DNA of 64,000 nt from Tritonibacter horizontis (GCF_001518015.1 NZ_LPUY01000082.1:1-64000); one strand, 5' to 3'; shown: positions 26,815 through 38,111, numbered from the stretch's first letter. Numbers and translations are program-made. The notes: generated by a model from the letters alone, not told the origin.

Positions 26815-27546
26815 TTATTGGATGCGTTTTCGCAATTCGTTGACCGTCAGACGGCGCCCTTCACCGACCACGCTTTCCAGATCGTCCATAAAGACCACGA
26901 GGTCTTTGGCGCTGCGTTCAAACATGGACAGGTTCGACAACAGGGTTGGATCAACGGTATCGTCGTCCCGCGCTTGCATCTTGACCGCGCGGACCCCCAT
27001 CATGCTGCGCCGCAGCAGTTCGCGCATTTCCGGGCCACAGCTGACCATGAACCGTTCAAACACCGATTTCAATTCAGATTCGGAGGCGCGCGCATCGGTC
27101 AGCGCCCCGTAAAGCGCGCGGCGTTCAATGGCGGATGTCACCGATTTGATCAGCGCGTCGACCGTCAGTTCGTCCTTGACGATATAGTCGGCGCAGCCCC
27201 GGCGCATCGCCTCGACCGCGATGTGATAGTCAACGGAGGAGGTCAGCATGATCGGAATTGCGGTGACCTGTTCCTCATGCGCAAGAAGAATGCCAAGCGC
27301 ATCGAGACCTGTGTCCATCCCGAGATTGTGGTCGATGAAGACAAGGTCGAAGCTTTCGATATCAAGGCATTCGCGCATTTCATCGAGGTTGGCAGCTTCG
27401 GTAAAATCGACCATCAGCCCCGCCTTGCGACAGATTTTTAGCAACCGCATCCGGTCCATTTCATCATCATCGATAGAAAGGACGTTCAGGAGCATCGGTT
27501 TTGCCCCTGTTTTCAATGGATAATCCTGAATTTGCATCTTTGACAT
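26815..27546 (-). CDS. receiver-domain protein with helical C-terminal extension
   Basis: 243 residues from the ATG at 27546, preceded by AAAGG; other in-frame ATGs at 27564 and 27495 are possible. Residues ~20-145 are a receiver (LSIDDDEMDRMRLL, Asp in FIDHNLG, SSVDYH, IVKDEL). The last ~95 residues are helical and charged, with no recognised output domain. The receiver is homologous to the one at 62630-63109 (shared CRRAGL, VEAM..GC.DY and K[DE].L patterns). It begins the signalling cluster; 92 bases separate it from the PAS kinase. Confidence 0.82.
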   Translation of the reverse strand: MSKMQIQDYPLKTGAKPMLLNVLSIDDDEMDRMRLLKICRKAGLMVDFTEAANLDEMRECLDIESFDLVFIDHNLGMDTGLDALGILLAHEEQVTAIPIMLTSSVDYHIAVEAMRRGCADYIVKDELTVDALIKSVTSAIERRALYGALTDARASESELKSVFERFMVSCGPEMRELLRRSMMGVRAVKMQARDDDTVDPTLLSNLSMFERSAKDLVVFMDDLESVVGEGRRLTVNELRKRIQ

Positions 27547-27800
27547 TTCTTGACCTTTACTCATGCACAGCGGTGTGTGGTCCGCCGAACGGTGACCATC
27601 GATAACGCTTCGATATTACCACCGCTGGACTGGCGACTTCAGAGGAAAGAATTGTCGAATTGAATTAATGAACCCCTTTCAGCATCAAAATAAGAGTGTG
27701 CACTCTTCTTAAAAATGTAGCCGAACGGTGTTTTTTGCGCGATTTTTACGGCGGGTGCTGGAGAAGCCCGACCGGACCTCTCCAGCACACTCATCATGCC

Positions 27801-29198
27801 TCAGGCGAGGCTGGGAAGCCAGAGAACGATGGCAGGGAAGGCGACAAGCAGCGCAATCGTGGCCGCGTCGGCGATGAAAAACGGCGTGACGCCGCGGAAC
27901 ACATCCTGAACGGACAGGTCATCCCGCACCCCTGCAACGACAAAACAGTTCAGCCCGATTGGGGGCGTGATCAGGCAGAATTCCGCCATCTTCACCACCA
28001 GGATGCCGAACCAGATCGCGCACATTGGCCCGGACATGCCAAACGCCGAATCCGCAGCCGCGACATTTTCACCACCATTGAGCGCCATGACAGCGGGATA
28101 GACCACCGGAAGGGTAAGCAGCAGCATGCCGATGGCGTCCATGAACATCCCCAGAACCGCATAGGCCAACAAGATGCAGATCAGAATGACCATTGGCGGC
28201 GAATTCAGCGAGGCGATCCAGTCGGCAAACGCATGCGGCAGATCGGCAAAGCCGAGGAAGCGGACGTAGATCAACACGCCCCAGATGATCGTGAAAATCA
28301 TCACCGTCAGTTTGGCCGTTTCCAACAACGCGTCGAGCAGCTGGCGAAACCGCATGCCCCGGAGCAAGGCAACCACAAAGACGATGAACGCGCCGACGGC
28401 GCCGCCCTCGGTCGGCGTGCCCCAGGCCTCGCCAAAGGGGTTGTAGACAAAGAAGATGATGATCACGACCACAGCCAGGATCGGCAGGGCGGGCGGCAGG
28501 GAGACGAGGCGTTCGCGCCAGGTGAAGCCGGTGACCGGCGGCCCGACGGATTTGAAAATCACGGCAATCGCGACGATCAGCCCAGCGTAAATCACGGCGG
28601 AAAAGGCGCCGGGGATGAATCCGGCCAGCAACAGCTTGCCCACGTCCTGTTCCACGATGATGGCATAGATGACGAGGATCGCCGACGGCGGGATCAACGA
28701 CGCCAGCGTTCCCCCGGCGGCGACGACACCGGCGGCAAAGCGTTTGTTGTACCCGGCTGCGAGCATTTCGGGAATGCCGATCCGGGCAAAGACCGCTGCG
28801 GTGGCGACCGATGCGCCGGACACCGCGGCAAAGCCGGCGGTGGCAAACACGGTAGAGACCGCAAGCCCGCCGGGGACCCAGGCGATCCAGCGCTTGGCCG
28901 CTTCAAAAAGGGCGCTGGTCAGTTTCGCGTAATAGGCCAGATACCCGATGAGGATAAAGGTCGGGATCAGGCTCAACGCCTGACTGGAGACCTTTGAGTG
29001 GGGCACCTGACCGGCAATCTTGACGCTGATCTCCAGCGCCTTGCCGAACCGTGCCGGATCATAGCCAAAACCGCTCCAGCGCAGCCAGACAAGGCCGACA
29101 AACCCGGCCAGCGCGGCGGCAAAGGCCACCCGCATGCCGAGGACAACCAGCACCAGCATACCGCCGGTGACCCAAAGACCGATTTGGATCTCGCTCAT
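27801..29198 (-). CDS. dctM: TRAP transporter large permease (DctM-type)
   Basis: 465 residues with ~12 hydrophobic segments, DctM family (GMRVAFAAALAGFVGL, SVFATAGFAAVSGASVATAAVFARIGIPEM, GGTLASLIPPSAILVIYAI). It forms the sodium-coupled channel of a tripartite transporter with DctQ and DctP. Its ATG overlaps the dctQ stop. It is the last gene of the dctP-dctQ-dctM operon. TRAP systems usually carry carboxylic acids or related small solutes; the substrate is not indicated by the permease. Confidence 0.93.
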   Translation of the reverse strand: MSEIQIGLWVTGGMLVLVVLGMRVAFAAALAGFVGLVWLRWSGFGYDPARFGKALEISVKIAGQVPHSKVSSQALSLIPTFILIGYLAYYAKLTSALFEAAKRWIAWVPGGLAVSTVFATAGFAAVSGASVATAAVFARIGIPEMLAAGYNKRFAAGVVAAGGTLASLIPPSAILVIYAIIVEQDVGKLLLAGFIPGAFSAVIYAGLIVAIAVIFKSVGPPVTGFTWRERLVSLPPALPILAVVVIIIFFVYNPFGEAWGTPTEGGAVGAFIVFVVALLRGMRFRQLLDALLETAKLTVMIFTIIWGVLIYVRFLGFADLPHAFADWIASLNSPPMVILICILLAYAVLGMFMDAIGMLLLTLPVVYPAVMALNGGENVAAADSAFGMSGPMCAIWFGILVVKMAEFCLITPPIGLNCFVVAGVRDDLSVQDVFRGVTPFFIADAATIALLVAFPAIVLWLPSLA

Positions 29199-29869
29199 TT
29201 GGAGTCCTCCTTGAGTTGTTCCGCCTCGGCGGCGGCCTGTTCAGCGACGGATTGGATCAGCGGCACAGCAGCAGGGCTTGCCACATTGAGCACGAAGGCG
29301 CGCCCATAGGCGGCGAGCTGCAACAGCAAGCGGGCCAGAAGCACGGCCAGCGCAACGGGGACCACCAGCTTGGATGGCCAGATGGGTATGCCGATGTCGA
29401 TGGAACTGTCCCGCGAGCACAAGGGACGGGCGCAATCGAAGGACCGGTCGAAATGTGCCCAGGACCCCCAGACCAGCGCGACCACGAGGATCAGCATGCA
29501 CAGGACGGTGATGAACTCGAACAGCCAGAGCGCGCGACCGTGCAAACGACCCACAAGGATATCCATGCGGATATGGCCGCCTTCCCGCTGTACATAGGAC
29601 ACGCCGAGGATGGCAATCAGCGGCATCAGCGTTTCGATATAGTCGACGTAGCCGGGCAGGGGGCCATCCATAAGGCCGATACTGTCGAACAGGGGCGCCA
29701 GAAAGGTGCGGTCCAGCTGTCGGCCCGCCACCGAATAGGCCGCGAGAAACATCAGGGAAAACGCCGCAAGTCCACTGAGGAGCGCCGTTGCCCGCTCGAT
29801 CGGTAACAAGGTTCTGTCCAGCCTGGAAATCAGGCTGGAGTCACTGAGCACGGTCGATGAGCCTGCCAT
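29195..29869 (-). CDS. dctQ: TRAP transporter small permease (DctQ-type)
   Basis: 224 residues with four predicted membrane helices and the DctQ pattern (ALSGLAAFSLMFLAAYSVAGRQLD; REGGHIRMDIL; IPIWPSKLVVPVALAVLLARLLLQL). It bridges DctP binding and the DctM channel. A loop of ~20 residues (HFDRSFDCARPLC) between the third and fourth helices is longer than usual. Located 98 bases after dctP, with a 4-base overlap into dctM. Confidence 0.9.
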   Translation of the reverse strand: MAGSSTVLSDSSLISRLDRTLLPIERATALLSGLAAFSLMFLAAYSVAGRQLDRTFLAPLFDSIGLMDGPLPGYVDYIETLMPLIAILGVSYVQREGGHIRMDILVGRLHGRALWLFEFITVLCMLILVVALVWGSWAHFDRSFDCARPLCSRDSSIDIGIPIWPSKLVVPVALAVLLARLLLQLAAYGRAFVLNVASPAAVPLIQSVAEQAAAEAEQLKEDSK

Positions 29870-29967
29870 TCCTGCCCCCGTCCTTTTTGATTGTGGTTTG
29901 ATTTTAGACAGATGAAAAACACGGGCCCGGACGGCGAGGTCCGGGCCCGGTATTCAATCGGATCCGA

Positions 29968-30984
29968 TCAGCTGCCGCCGCGGTGGTCAGCCAGTGTTTT
30001 TACAACGAGGTCATAGAGCTCCTGGCCCGGCAGGCCCTGGGATTCCATCTCCGCAATCCAGTTTTCGCGGATCGGGTCGGCCGCCTTGGCGCGGAATTCA
30101 GCGATCACCTCATCGGAAAGCTCGACTTTCTCGACGCCTTTTTCCTCGAGCACTTCGTCCCATTTCTTCAGGAGCTGCCCGTAGTTGGAAAGATAGTGAT
30201 CCAGCGCCTCGGGAACCGAGCTGTCGAGCGCTTCGCGTTCGGCGTCAGACAGGCTTTCATAAGCGTCGATATTGACCACAACGGGGCAGTTCACGGTGCC
30301 GGGGTTGAGGTTCGCAGTCCACCACTCGGCCCGGTTGATGGTGCCAAAGCTCAGGTGCGCGTGCTGAGCAAAGGCGACGGTGTCGACAACACCGGATTCC
30401 ATTGCCTGATACGCCTCGGACGAGGTCACGGAAGTCGGGACCGCGCCAACGGCCTTGAAGGCTTCGCCGATGCCACCGGTGGCACGGACACGCATGCCTT
30501 CGAACTCGGCGAGTTCGTCACGGGGCGTGCCGGTGCCGACGAGGTTGTACTGCGGCATGGGCGAGGTCATCAGAAGTTTGGCGTTCCACTGGGCCATTTC
30601 ATCGGTCGCTGCCGGGTGGTTATACACCGCGGATGAGACGGCGACTTCTTCTTCCAGGTTGGCAACGCCCAGGAACGGCAGCTCCAGTACGGTGATGACG
30701 CGGTTCTTGTCGCGGTGGTAGCCGGCGCAGAACTGAGCCATCTCAAAGGCGCCGATCGAGATCCCGTCGAGGTTCTCGCGGTTCTTGGACAGGCCACCGT
30801 AGCTGATGTTCATGGTGAATTCACCGTCGGTCTTTTCAGAGACCAGTTCGGCGAGTTTTTCGACATGTTCGGTAAAGGCCCGGCGTTTGCCCCAGACGGA
30901 GACATTCCATTCGGTGGCCATGGCCTCGGCTGCAAAAGCACATGTCAGTGTCGCGAGGGCGGTGAGCCCAAGGATATTCTTCAT
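29968..30984 (-). CDS. dctP: TRAP transporter substrate-binding protein (DctP-type)
   Basis: 338 residues, preceded by GGGGAGGAAA. Signal peptide 1-23 (LGLTALATLTCAFAAEAMA). DctP fold with FEGMRVRATGGIGEAFKAVGA, where the conserved Arg normally binds the substrate carboxylate, and SEAYQAMESGVVDTVAF. It delivers the substrate to DctQM. It is divergent from the glycine-betaine demethylase pair across a 439-base region, which suggests but does not prove that the substrate is linked to betaine or methylated-amine metabolism. Confidence 0.9.
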   Translation of the reverse strand: MKNILGLTALATLTCAFAAEAMATEWNVSVWGKRRAFTEHVEKLAELVSEKTDGEFTMNISYGGLSKNRENLDGISIGAFEMAQFCAGYHRDKNRVITVLELPFLGVANLEEEVAVSSAVYNHPAATDEMAQWNAKLLMTSPMPQYNLVGTGTPRDELAEFEGMRVRATGGIGEAFKAVGAVPTSVTSSEAYQAMESGVVDTVAFAQHAHLSFGTINRAEWWTANLNPGTVNCPVVVNIDAYESLSDAEREALDSSVPEALDHYLSNYGQLLKKWDEVLEEKGVEKVELSDEVIAEFRAKAADPIRENWIAEMESQGLPGQELYDLVVKTLADHRGGS

Positions 30985-32653
<1,669 letters not shown>

Positions 32654-32659
32654 GAGCCT

Positions 32660-33727
32660 ATGGTCAAGAACAGCGAACGTGCGATCTGGAACGATCAGGA
32701 GCTGCTGGAATGCGTGTCGATCATCCCGGAAATGGACAACACAGCGTCGTTCACCTTCCGGGCATTGTCCGGGGCCTTGTTCGACTATGATCCCGGCCAG
32801 TTCCTGACGCTGGAGATCCCGGTGCCGGGCGGGCCGTTGCACCGGACCTATACCATCTCGTCCTCGCCGTCGCGGCCCCGCACGATCACCATCACCGCCA
32901 AGGCGCAGGTGGACAGCATCGGCACCCGCTGGATGCTGGACAACCTCGCGCCGGGCAGTCGCATCCGGGCGCTGGGGCCCGCGGGGGTGTTTTCCAACGC
33001 CGAAAGCACGGCAAAGAAATTCCTTTTTGTTTCGGCCGGGTCGGGCATCACGCCGATGATGTCGATGACCACCTGCATGTGGGACGAAGGCGACGACCTC
33101 GACGTCGTCTTCGTGAACTGCGCCAAACGCCCGTCAGAGATCATCTTTCGGCAACGGCTGGAACATATGGCCAGCCGGGTCAAAGGGCTGGATTTGAAAT
33201 TCGTGGTTGAGGAGCCTGACCTTTATCGGCCCTGGACCGGCTATCAGGGGACGTTCAATCAGCTGATGCTGGGCCTGATGGCGCCTGACTATCTGGAACG
33301 CGAGGTCTATTGCTGTGGGCCGGAACCCTTCATGCAAGCGGTGCGCAACGCGCTGTCCGGGCTTGGGTTCGACATGGATCGCTACCACCAGGAGAGCTTT
33401 CACGCGCCGGTCGGGCATCTGGACGAGCAGCCCGATCATGGCGATGTGGTGCCTGATGACGACACCTCGGCCAGCATAACCTTTGAAACCTCTGGCGTGA
33501 CGGCCAAAGTGGCGGAAACCGATACCGTCCTGTCGGCGGCACGGGCGAACGGGCTGAACATACCGTCGGGCTGTACCTTTGGCGTTTGCGGCACCTGCAA
33601 GATCAAAAAACTCTCGGGCGAGGTGCATATGGTGCACAACGGCGGGATTTCTGAGGATGATATCGAGGCGGGCTACATTCTGGCCTGTTGTTCCAATCCG
33701 ATCGGCAAGGTGTCGGTCGAAGTCTGA
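32660..33727 (+). CDS. gbcB: ferredoxin reductase subunit GbcB-like
   Basis: 355 residues. FAD-binding domain (~45-150, RTYTISSSP), NAD-binding domain (~110-230, SAGSGITPMMSM, CCGPEPFM) and a C-terminal plant-type [2Fe-2S] domain (~270-355) with Cys in PSGCTFGVCGTCK and a fourth in LACCSN. It passes electrons from NADH to the Rieske centre of GbcA. The 6-base spacing and matching length support a two-gene oxygenase unit. Confidence 0.87.
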   Translation: MVKNSERAIWNDQELLECVSIIPEMDNTASFTFRALSGALFDYDPGQFLTLEIPVPGGPLHRTYTISSSPSRPRTITITAKAQVDSIGTRWMLDNLAPGSRIRALGPAGVFSNAESTAKKFLFVSAGSGITPMMSMTTCMWDEGDDLDVVFVNCAKRPSEIIFRQRLEHMASRVKGLDLKFVVEEPDLYRPWTGYQGTFNQLMLGLMAPDYLEREVYCCGPEPFMQAVRNALSGLGFDMDRYHQESFHAPVGHLDEQPDHGDVVPDDDTSASITFETSGVTAKVAETDTVLSAARANGLNIPSGCTFGVCGTCKIKKLSGEVHMVHNGGISEDDIEAGYILACCSNPIGKVSVEV

Positions 33728-33780
33728 TCCAGCCGGGGCTGAGGGCCGTCGGACGCGGGTGGTCTGGTTGTCGCAATACA

Positions 33781-33812
33781 TTCATATGAAGCCTCTATGG
33801 GGTTCATATGAA
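33781..33812. promoter_or_regulatory. two TTCATATGAA palindromes upstream of the ABC operon
   Basis: Perfect 10-base palindromes at 33781-33790 and 33803-33812, 22 bases centre to centre (about two helical turns), with a related ACATATGT at 33824-33831. They lie 78-109 bases before the ATPase start at 33890 and look like a cooperative operator for the Ugp-like operon; the regulator is not identified. Confidence 0.5.
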
Positions 33813-33889
33813 TTTCGACACGCACATATGTTCCGGCGGGCCCACCGCGTCTGACCTCCGCGCCGCGCGGTCTGCGGAGGGTATCTGAG

Positions 33890-34960
33890 ATGGCAGATAC
33901 CAAGGGTGGCCAATCCGTTGTCCTGGAAAACCTGCGCAAGGTTTGGGGACAGACCGTCTCGCTCGACAACCTGAGTCTGGAAATCCCGGCCGGGTCCTTT
34001 ACTGCCGTGCTGGGACCCTCCGGCTGCGGCAAATCAACAACCTTGCGGATCATTGCGGGGCTGGAGCCGGTGAATGCCGGGCGGGTTCTGATCGGTGGTC
34101 GGGACGTGACCCAAAAAAGCCCGGCGCAGCGCGGTCTGTCGATGGTCTTTCAGTCCTATGCCCTGTTTCCGCATCTGACGGTGGCGGAAAACATCGTGTT
34201 CGGGTTGAAAGTCGCGGGCCTGCCGCGGCGGGAGCGGGCATCGCGGCTGGCGGATGTTGCAGATCTGCTGGAGCTGAGCCCCTATCTGCACCGTAAACCA
34301 GCGGCTCTGTCCGGTGGCCAGCAACAGCGTGTTGCGCTTGGCCGGGCGGTGATTTCCCGCCGTCCGATTTGCCTGATGGACGAGCCGCTGTCGAACCTCG
34401 ATGCCCGTCTGCGGGACGAGATGCGGCGCGAGATCCGACGGCTGCAGCAGGCGCTTGGGTTCACCATGGTCTATGTCACCCATGATCAGACCGAAGCAAT
34501 CACGATGGCCGATCACGTGGTGCTGATGAACCAGGGCCGGATCGAACAGGTGGCCGCACCGCAGGAGATCTACCAGGCCCCGGCAACGCCGTTTGTGGCG
34601 CGTTTTATCGGCACACCACCAATGAACCTGCTGCCTGCGGCGGCTTTTGGCACGGCTCTGGGCCAGGCGCCCGACAGTCTGCGTATCGGGGTGCGACCGG
34701 AGGTGTTGTTCGAAGATCCGCAGGGGCAGATCGAGGCGCGCGTACAAGCAGTTGAATTCCTTGGCTCCGACACGCTGGTGGAGCTGACCTGCGCGGGCAC
34801 GCCGATGCTGGCGAAACTGCCTGGTGCGCGCCGCTTTGCCCCCGGCGATCTGTTGCGACTGGCTGTTGCGCCCGCAGATCTGCACGCCTTTGACCTGATT
34901 GAAAACCGACGGCTGGAGGATCCGACCCTCGCCGCGCGCCTCGCAGAGGTGATGACATGA
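33890..34960 (+). CDS. ABC transporter ATPase, UgpC/MalK-like
   Basis: 356 residues. Walker A GPSGCGKST, Q-loop, signature LSGGQQQRVALGRAV, Walker B LMDEPLSNLDARLRDEMR, His-loop VTHDQTEA and a C-terminal TOBE domain from ~235. The LSNLDARLRDEMR form marks the carbohydrate/glycerol-phosphate (CUT1) class. First gene of an ATPase, binding protein, permease, permease operon; ATPase first is unusual but not rare. The two palindromes upstream probably control it. Confidence 0.88.
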   Translation: MADTKGGQSVVLENLRKVWGQTVSLDNLSLEIPAGSFTAVLGPSGCGKSTTLRIIAGLEPVNAGRVLIGGRDVTQKSPAQRGLSMVFQSYALFPHLTVAENIVFGLKVAGLPRRERASRLADVADLLELSPYLHRKPAALSGGQQQRVALGRAVISRRPICLMDEPLSNLDARLRDEMRREIRRLQQALGFTMVYVTHDQTEAITMADHVVLMNQGRIEQVAAPQEIYQAPATPFVARFIGTPPMNLLPAAAFGTALGQAPDSLRIGVRPEVLFEDPQGQIEARVQAVEFLGSDTLVELTCAGTPMLAKLPGARRFAPGDLLRLAVAPADLHAFDLIENRRLEDPTLAARLAEVMT

Positions 34961-35066
34961 GCCGTGGCCCCAATGCGGTGCTGCGACTTTGCCAAGGCTC
35001 CCGCATTCGAGAGGGGGGCGCTCAAGGCCGGCAAGGTGCCGGTTGTGCAAGCTACGGAGAAAACCC

Positions 35067-36344
35067 ATGCTGATGACGAAATTCAAAGCGGCCGCAGCGG
35101 CCCTGGCATTTGCCGCGGCGCCTGCTGCGGCGGATGTCGACCTGCAGTTCTATTTCCCGGTTGCTGTGGGCGGCGCTGCTGCCGACACCATCGAAGAGCT
35201 GACCGCCCAGTACATCGCCGAAAACGAAGGTGTGAACATCGAGGCGATCTATGCCGGGTCCTATCAGGATACGGTTGCCAAGGCGCTGACGGCGGCGCGC
35301 GGCGGCAATGCCCCGCAACTGTCGGTCATCCTGTCGGTGGATATGTTCACCCTGCTGGACGAAGACCTGCTGTTGCCGTTTGATGACTTCGCCACCAGCG
35401 AAGACGACAAAGCCTGGCTGAACTCCTTCTACCCGGCGTTCATGGAAAACTCCAAAACCGATGGCAAGACCTATGGCATTCCCTTCCAGCGCTCCACCCC
35501 GGTGCTGTACTGGAACAAAGAAGCCTTCGCCGCGGCGGGTCTGGACCCGAACACCCCGCCGACCACCTGGGACGAAACCATCGAGATGGGCAAAAAGCTG
35601 ACCCTGCGCGATGATGCGGGCAATGTCTCGCAATGGGGTGTGCGCATTCCGTCCTCCGGCTTTCCCTATTGGCTGTTCCAGGGCCTGACCACCCAGAACA
35701 ACGCCATTCTTGCCAATGCCGATGGCAACGAAGTGAACTTTGACGATCCCAAAGTGGTCGAAGCACTGCAATATCTGGTGGATCTGTCCAAGGAACATGA
35801 AGTGATGGCGCCGGGCATCATCGAATGGGGCGCGACACCAAAGGCATTCTTTGAGGGGCAGACCGCGATGATGTGGACCTCGACCGGCAACCTGACCAAT
35901 GTGCGCGACAATGCGCCCTTTGATTTCGGGGTGGCGATGCTGCCCGGCCATGAGCGGCGCGGCGCGCCCACCGGTGGCGGCAATTTCTACCTGTTCAAAG
36001 GCGCGTCCGATGAGCAGGCCAAGGCGGCGTTCGATTTTGTCAAATGGATCTCCGAGCCGGAGCAATCTGCGAAATGGACCATCGCCACTGGCTATGTCGC
36101 CCCGCGTCCGGCCACATGGGACACCGAGACGATGAAATCCTATGCGGCGGATTTCCCGGCGGTTCTGGTGGCCCGCGATCAGCTGGAACATGCAGTGGCA
36201 GAGCTGTCCACCTATGAAAACCAGCGCGTGACCCGTGTGTTCAACGACGCATTGGCCGCTGCGATCACCGGTCAGAAAACCGCCGAGGCGGCGCTGAAGG
36301 ATGCCCAGGCTCAGGCCGACGAGATTCTCCAGGCCTATCGCTGA
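35067..36344 (+). CDS. ABC transporter substrate-binding protein, UgpB-like
   Basis: 425 residues from the ATG at 35067, preceded by CGGAGA. Signal peptide to about residue 23. Extracellular solute-binding family 1 fold with VDLQFYFPVAVGGAAADTIEEL near the N-terminus and YAGSYQDTVAKAL, a pattern close to UgpB, which binds sn-glycerol-3-phosphate and related phosphodiesters. Aromatic positions (YFP, VLYWNKEAF) are compatible with this. Located 106 bases after the ATPase and 88 before the first permease. Substrate by similarity only. Confidence 0.8.
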   Translation: MLMTKFKAAAAALAFAAAPAAADVDLQFYFPVAVGGAAADTIEELTAQYIAENEGVNIEAIYAGSYQDTVAKALTAARGGNAPQLSVILSVDMFTLLDEDLLLPFDDFATSEDDKAWLNSFYPAFMENSKTDGKTYGIPFQRSTPVLYWNKEAFAAAGLDPNTPPTTWDETIEMGKKLTLRDDAGNVSQWGVRIPSSGFPYWLFQGLTTQNNAILANADGNEVNFDDPKVVEALQYLVDLSKEHEVMAPGIIEWGATPKAFFEGQTAMMWTSTGNLTNVRDNAPFDFGVAMLPGHERRGAPTGGGNFYLFKGASDEQAKAAFDFVKWISEPEQSAKWTIATGYVAPRPATWDTETMKSYAADFPAVLVARDQLEHAVAELSTYENQRVTRVFNDALAAAITGQKTAEAALKDAQAQADEILQAYR

Positions 36345-36432
36345 GGCGCGCGATCAAGACCTGCGTGCCGCTCCGGATCGGGGCGGCGCGCAGACCCACA
36401 AACAAGGCCCAGTCAAAAGGGAAGTCATCAAG

Positions 36433-37308
36433 ATGCTGCGCACCCGAGGGTGGATCCATGCCTGGCTTTTGTTGTCGCCGGCCTTTGTCTTTCTGATCGC
36501 ATTCACGCATTATCCGGCGCTGACCACCCTGTGGAACAGTTTCTTTACAACCCCACGCGGACGGCGGCCGCGCCGCTGGGCGGGTTTGGATAATTACGAC
36601 ACGTTGATCGCTGATCCGGTGTTCTGGAAAGTGCTCGGCAACAATCTGATCTATGCGCTTGGCACGATCCCCTTGTCGATCGTGATCGCATTGGCAATGG
36701 CGCTGTGGGTCAACCGGCAGTTCACCGGGCGCAGTTTCGTGCGCATGGCCTATTTCACCCCGACGGTACTGCCGATGATCGCGGTCGCGAATATCTGGAT
36801 GTTTTTCTACACGCCGGGGTTTGGCCTGATCGACCAGATCGGCAGCGCGTTGGGCTTTGGCCAGACCAACATCCTCGGGTCGGCGGACAGCGCGCTCTAT
36901 GGTGTGATGGCGGTAACGATCTGGAAAGAAGCCGGGTTTTTCATGATCTTTTATCTCGCGGCCTTGCAGACCATCCCCGTCTCTCTCACCGAGGCGGCGC
37001 GGATCGAAGGGGCGGGCAGCTGGACCATCCTGCGTCGGGTGACGCTGCCGCTGCTGATGCCGACGACCTTGTTCGTGTCGATCAACGCGGTGGTGAATTC
37101 CTTTCGCATGGTTGACCACATTTTTATCCTCACCGGCGGGGGGCCGGACAATGCCTCGTCATTGCTGCTGTTTTATATTTACGAGGTCGCCTTTCGGTTC
37201 TGGGATACGGCCTATGCCGCGACGCTCACGGTGGTGGTGCTGATATTTCTGATGGGTCTTGCCATCGGCCAGTTCTTTCTCTTTGACCGGAAGGTGCATT
37301 ACCGATGA
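36433..37308 (+). CDS. ABC transporter permease, UgpA/MalF-like
   Basis: 291 residues from the ATG at 36433; the upstream extension of the frame overlaps the binding-protein gene and lacks membrane character. Six transmembrane helices, with the cytoplasmic EAA loop TEAARIEGAGSWTILRRVTLPLL that contacts the ATPase. Its stop overlaps the next permease start. Member of the CUT1 permease class. Confidence 0.85.
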   Translation: MLRTRGWIHAWLLLSPAFVFLIAFTHYPALTTLWNSFFTTPRGRRPRRWAGLDNYDTLIADPVFWKVLGNNLIYALGTIPLSIVIALAMALWVNRQFTGRSFVRMAYFTPTVLPMIAVANIWMFFYTPGFGLIDQIGSALGFGQTNILGSADSALYGVMAVTIWKEAGFFMIFYLAALQTIPVSLTEAARIEGAGSWTILRRVTLPLLMPTTLFVSINAVVNSFRMVDHIFILTGGGPDNASSLLLFYIYEVAFRFWDTAYAATLTVVVLIFLMGLAIGQFFLFDRKVHYR

Positions 37309-38111
37309 CGCTGGATCGCCTCTTCAACACCGTCGCGGCCTGGGCGTTGGCGCTCTTGTGGGTGCTGCCCCTGGCCTATGCGGTCTGGACCGCCTTTCAC
37401 CCGGCCGCCTATGAGGCGCGGTTCGACCTGTTCGCGCCGCTGACCCTGGAGAATTTCGCCAAGGCCTGGGCGGCGGCACCGTTTCGACGGTATTTCCTCA
37501 ATACATTCATTCTGGTCACGGTGATCCTTCTGGGGCAGCTGCTGCTGTGCACGCTCGCGGCCTATGCCTTTGCGCGCTATCAGTTTCCGGGGCGCGGCAT
37601 CCTGTTTGCTTTGGTGCTGGTGCAACTGCTGATCATGCCGGACATTCTGATCGTGGAGAATTACAAGGCGATCCGGGCCCTTGACCTTGTCGATACCATT
37701 CCGGCGATCGCCTTGCCCTATATCGCCTCGGGGTTCGGGATATTTCTGTTGCGCCAGACCTTCATGTCAGTCCCCAAGGAGCTGGAAGAGGCCGCTCAGG
37801 TCGAGGGCATGTCGAGCCTGGGCATCCTGCTCAAGATCTATGTGCCCTTGGCGGTTCCCACCTATCTGGCCTATGGGCTGGTGTCCGTCAGCCACCATTG
37901 GAACAATTTCCTCTGGCCGCTGATCATCACAAATTCGGTGGAGACGCGCCCGGTGACGGTGGGACTCAGTATCTTTTCCTCCATCGATTCCGGGGTGGAG
38001 TGGAGCGTCATCAATGCGGCGACATTGATGACGTCAGGGCCGTTGCTGTTGGCATTTTTGCTGTTTCAGCGCCAGTTCGTGCAAAGCTTCATGCGGGCCG
38101 GGATCAAGTAG
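37305..38111 (+). CDS. ABC transporter permease, UgpE/MalG-like
   Basis: 268 residues, six transmembrane helices, EAA loop EEAAQVEGMSSLGILLKIYVPLAVP, and a C-terminal ending in RAGIK typical of MalG-class permeases. It pairs with the preceding permease, whose stop it overlaps by 4 bases. The last 8 bases overlap the 3' end of the opposite-strand TPP enzyme gene, so transcription from both sides meets here without a terminator. Confidence 0.86.
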   Translation: MTLDRLFNTVAAWALALLWVLPLAYAVWTAFHPAAYEARFDLFAPLTLENFAKAWAAAPFRRYFLNTFILVTVILLGQLLLCTLAAYAFARYQFPGRGILFALVLVQLLIMPDILIVENYKAIRALDLVDTIPAIALPYIASGFGIFLLRQTFMSVPKELEEAAQVEGMSSLGILLKIYVPLAVPTYLAYGLVSVSHHWNNFLWPLIITNSVETRPVTVGLSIFSSIDSGVEWSVINAATLMTSGPLLLAFLLFQRQFVQSFMRAGIK

